From: Desulfobacteraceae bacterium
GTDB taxonomy: Bacteria > Desulfobacterota > DSM-4660 > Desulfatiglandales > Desulfatiglandaceae
DNA length: 7,398 bases
Direction: 5' to 3'
Assembly (NCBI GenBank): GCA_030632525.1
Contig: DAOVUP010000062.1
Coordinates: 1 to 7,398, forward strand
The notes under the pieces: model-generated
What the model was told of the DNA's origin: nothing
Databases searched by the model: none
The model's input: only the letters and a program-made list of their open reading frames with translations
Position numbers and translations under genes: made by a program
Part shown: positions 6,323 through 7,398 of the stretch, in pieces
Numbering within the stretch: the stretch's first letter is position 1
Layout: the number at the start of each line of letters is the position of its first letter

Positions 6323-7108
6323 ATGAATCAGATAAAGGCTATAGGATTTGATCTTTTCAACACCCTGATTACCGCGGAACCAGGTGCACTTAGTGATGCC
6401 TTAACCAGGCTGACCGGCAGTTTGGCTCAAACCGGTGTTTGTCCGGAGTACGGGCAATTCAAAAAAGCCTACCGGGAAGCCGCTCTGCGGTTTATCAAAC
6501 GGGCAAATGAGGAAGGGAAAGAGACACATAATCGTTTCTGGATCAGTGTTGCGCTGAAAACCCTGGGTTACGACATAGGACCGGATGATCCCCGGATACC
6601 CCCGGCAATTGACGCCTATTTTTCCACCTTCCTCGATTTCTGCCATCCTATCCCTGGTACAATGGAGATGCTCGAAACACTGAAAGGAGAGTATCGCCTC
6701 GGGTTGCTTTCTAATTTTACCCACGCGCCCGCCGCTGAAAAAATCATCGACCATATGGGTCTTAGATCCTTTTTCGATGTGGTTCTTATTTCGGGCCAAA
6801 TCGGCTACCGAAAACCGCACCCCATCGTTTTTCGGAGGCTTATTGAGGCTTTAGTTGTGGATGAGGGTGAGGCACTTTATGTGGGAGATGACCCTGAGGC
6901 CGATATTAATGGCGCCCTGAGAGCAGGGCTTCACCCGATCTGGTTTACCTATGCCCGGGACAAAAAAAGTCTCTTACCTCCTGGAGCAGTATCAGATCAG
7001 GTGGAAATCGAGGACGATGACGTGCCTGTGATTTCCAATTGGGAGGAGCTGTTTTCTCTATCCTATTTCTCTTCCCACAAGAAGAATTTGCAGAGGGACC
7101 ATTCTTGA
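6323..7108 (+). CDS. HAD-superfamily hydrolase (subfamily IA-like)
   Basis: This is a cytoplasmic HAD enzyme of 261 residues from the ATG at 6323; an in-frame ATG at 6290 would add 11 residues. The later start is preferred because it puts the nucleophile motif near the N-terminus (MNQIKAIGFDLFNTL), as usual in the family. Neither start has a convincing Shine-Dalgarno site. In numbering from 6323, motif I is D10-L-F-N-T, with Phe12 where phosphatases have the acid/base Asp. A helical cap follows (about 20-105). Motif II is LLSNFT (Ser130), motif III is GYRKPHP (Lys164) and motif IV is VGDDPEAD (Asp189, Asp190, Asp194). The DxFNT form resembles haloacid-dehalogenase-type or atypical HAD members, so phosphatase activity is not certain and the substrate is unknown. 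The TGA stop is formed by insertion of the MITE copy that begins at 7107; the ancestral protein was probably two residues longer (Trp-Glu). Confidence 0.88.
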   Translation: MNQIKAIGFDLFNTLITAEPGALSDALTRLTGSLAQTGVCPEYGQFKKAYREAALRFIKRANEEGKETHNRFWISVALKTLGYDIGPDDPRIPPAIDAYFSTFLDFCHPIPGTMEMLETLKGEYRLGLLSNFTHAPAAEKIIDHMGLRSFFDVVLISGQIGYRKPHPIVFRRLIEALVVDEGEALYVGDDPEADINGALRAGLHPIWFTYARDKKSLLPPGAVSDQVEIEDDDVPVISNWEELFSLSYFSSHKKNLQRDHS

Positions 7109-7243
7109 TGGTCTCGTAAAACGTCTCAAAGGCCGTCACTCCCGCAAACGCGGGAGTCTCCCGCCGTAGCGGGATTGATTTCCCTGGATTCCGGAGTTCG
7201 CGGGAATGACGAAAACGGGTCAGTGACTTTTTACGAGTTCATC
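7107..7243 (+). mobile_element. MITE-like non-autonomous element, copy 2 (137 bp), inserted in the HAD gene end
   Basis: The left end GATGGTCTCGTAAAACGTC pairs with the right end GACTTTTTACGAGTTCATC at 16 of 19 positions. A perfect 6-bp direct repeat ATTCTT flanks it (7101-7106 and 7244-7249). This flank differs from that of copy 1, so the two were separate insertions. The orientation is the same as copy 1. It is longer than copy 1 because its left half holds two GC-rich hairpins. Inner GTCACT (7135-7140) and AGTGAC (7223-7228) are also complementary, so the whole element could fold as a long stem in RNA. Its first two bases complete the HAD stop codon. Confidence 0.88.
7138..7174. repeat. 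Twin GC-rich hairpins in MITE copy 2
   Basis: Hairpin A has ACTCCCGC (7138-7145), loop AAAC and GCGGGAGT (7150-7157), eight perfect pairs. Hairpin B has TCCCGC (7159-7164), loop CGTA and GCGGGA (7169-7174), six perfect pairs. The matching part of copy 1 is shorter and imperfect (CACGCCGCAGCGAG). Lying directly after the HAD stop codon, they could slow RNA decay or weaken read-through, but no T-run follows either stem. Confidence 0.8.
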
Positions 7244-7249
7244 ATTCTT

Positions 7250-7398
7250 GGGAGTAAAATCAGATCCAAACAAGCTTGGTAAGTATAGCCTATTAGATGG
7301 GATGGTGTGCATAGATGGATCGCATTCAAAGCAGTGGGTGTGACAGAGACTGCGGCCATAATAATAAAGAATCTGTGTCCTCTGAGTAAATTATAACC
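7250..7398. other. Window end without a supportable gene
   Basis: The first bases (7250-7257) are the former end of the HAD reading frame, GGGAGTAA, displaced by the element. The rest contains only a 24-codon ORF (7315-7389) with no good ribosome binding site and no recognisable protein character. No RNA gene or terminator was seen. Confidence 0.55.

Noticed and set aside
6401..6820. 139-codon minus-strand ORF
   Set aside because: It is a shadow of the HAD hydrolase gene, whose four motifs are in frame on the plus strand.
6945..7139. 64-codon minus-strand ORF
   Set aside because: It starts inside the mobile element and runs antisense into the HAD gene. It is a chance frame.
7138..7174. GC-rich short repeats as a possible CRISPR remnant
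   Set aside because: The repeats are inverted hairpin arms within a bounded element. They are not direct repeats with regular spacers.
7315..7389. 24-codon ORF at the window end
   Set aside because: It is too short, has no convincing ribosome binding site and no recognisable features.

Overview
The window carries four sizeable genes, one small overlapping gene and a set of non-coding repeats. It looks like chromosomal DNA of a Gram-negative bacterium. The base composition is moderate, the promoter-like sites are sigma70 in style, and the penicillin-acylase-type enzyme has an N-terminal membrane anchor or signal. A Desulfobacterota (Deltaproteobacteria) relative is my best guess, from the HflX and permease-USP sequences and the style of the hairpin repeats. 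That guess rests on recollection and cannot be proven from this window.

Layout from left to right. (1) Positions 1-1810, minus strand: the first 603 codons of a penicillin acylase family Ntn-hydrolase, cut by the window edge. (2) Positions 1811-2108: a divergent promoter region with a near-consensus promoter for the acylase and a weaker one for the next gene. (3) Positions 2109-3365, plus strand: the ribosome-associated GTPase HflX. (4) Positions 3369-5666, minus strand: an APC-family amino-acid permease with two universal-stress-protein (USP) domains fused to its C-terminus. It converges on hflX with only 3 bases between the stop codons. (5) Positions 5638-5814, minus strand: a small one-helix membrane protein that overlaps the permease start, so the two probably form an operon. 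(6) Positions 5815-6322: a non-coding region with an operon promoter, a 123-bp MITE-like element, a four-unit 10-bp tandem repeat and a small palindrome. (7) Positions 6323-7108, plus strand: a HAD-superfamily hydrolase. (8) Positions 7107-7243: a second, 137-bp copy of the same element, followed by about 150 bases with no supportable gene.

The most interesting signal is the repeat pair. Both copies have the same imperfect terminal inverted repeats (GATGG..CTCGTAAAA / TTTTACGAGTTCATC), and each is flanked by its own perfect 6-bp direct repeat (AACTTT and ATTCTT). This is what two independent insertions of a non-autonomous mobile element would leave. The second copy landed in the last codons of the HAD gene. 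The present TGA stop is built from one base of the target duplication and the first two bases of the element. Removing the insertion restores two extra codons and a TAA.

The genes do not form one pathway. hflX (translation stress), the acylase (cell envelope or periplasm), the permease operon (transport with a nucleotide- or stress-sensing domain) and the HAD enzyme appear to be separate transcription units. I see no RNA genes, CRISPR array or complete insertion sequence.
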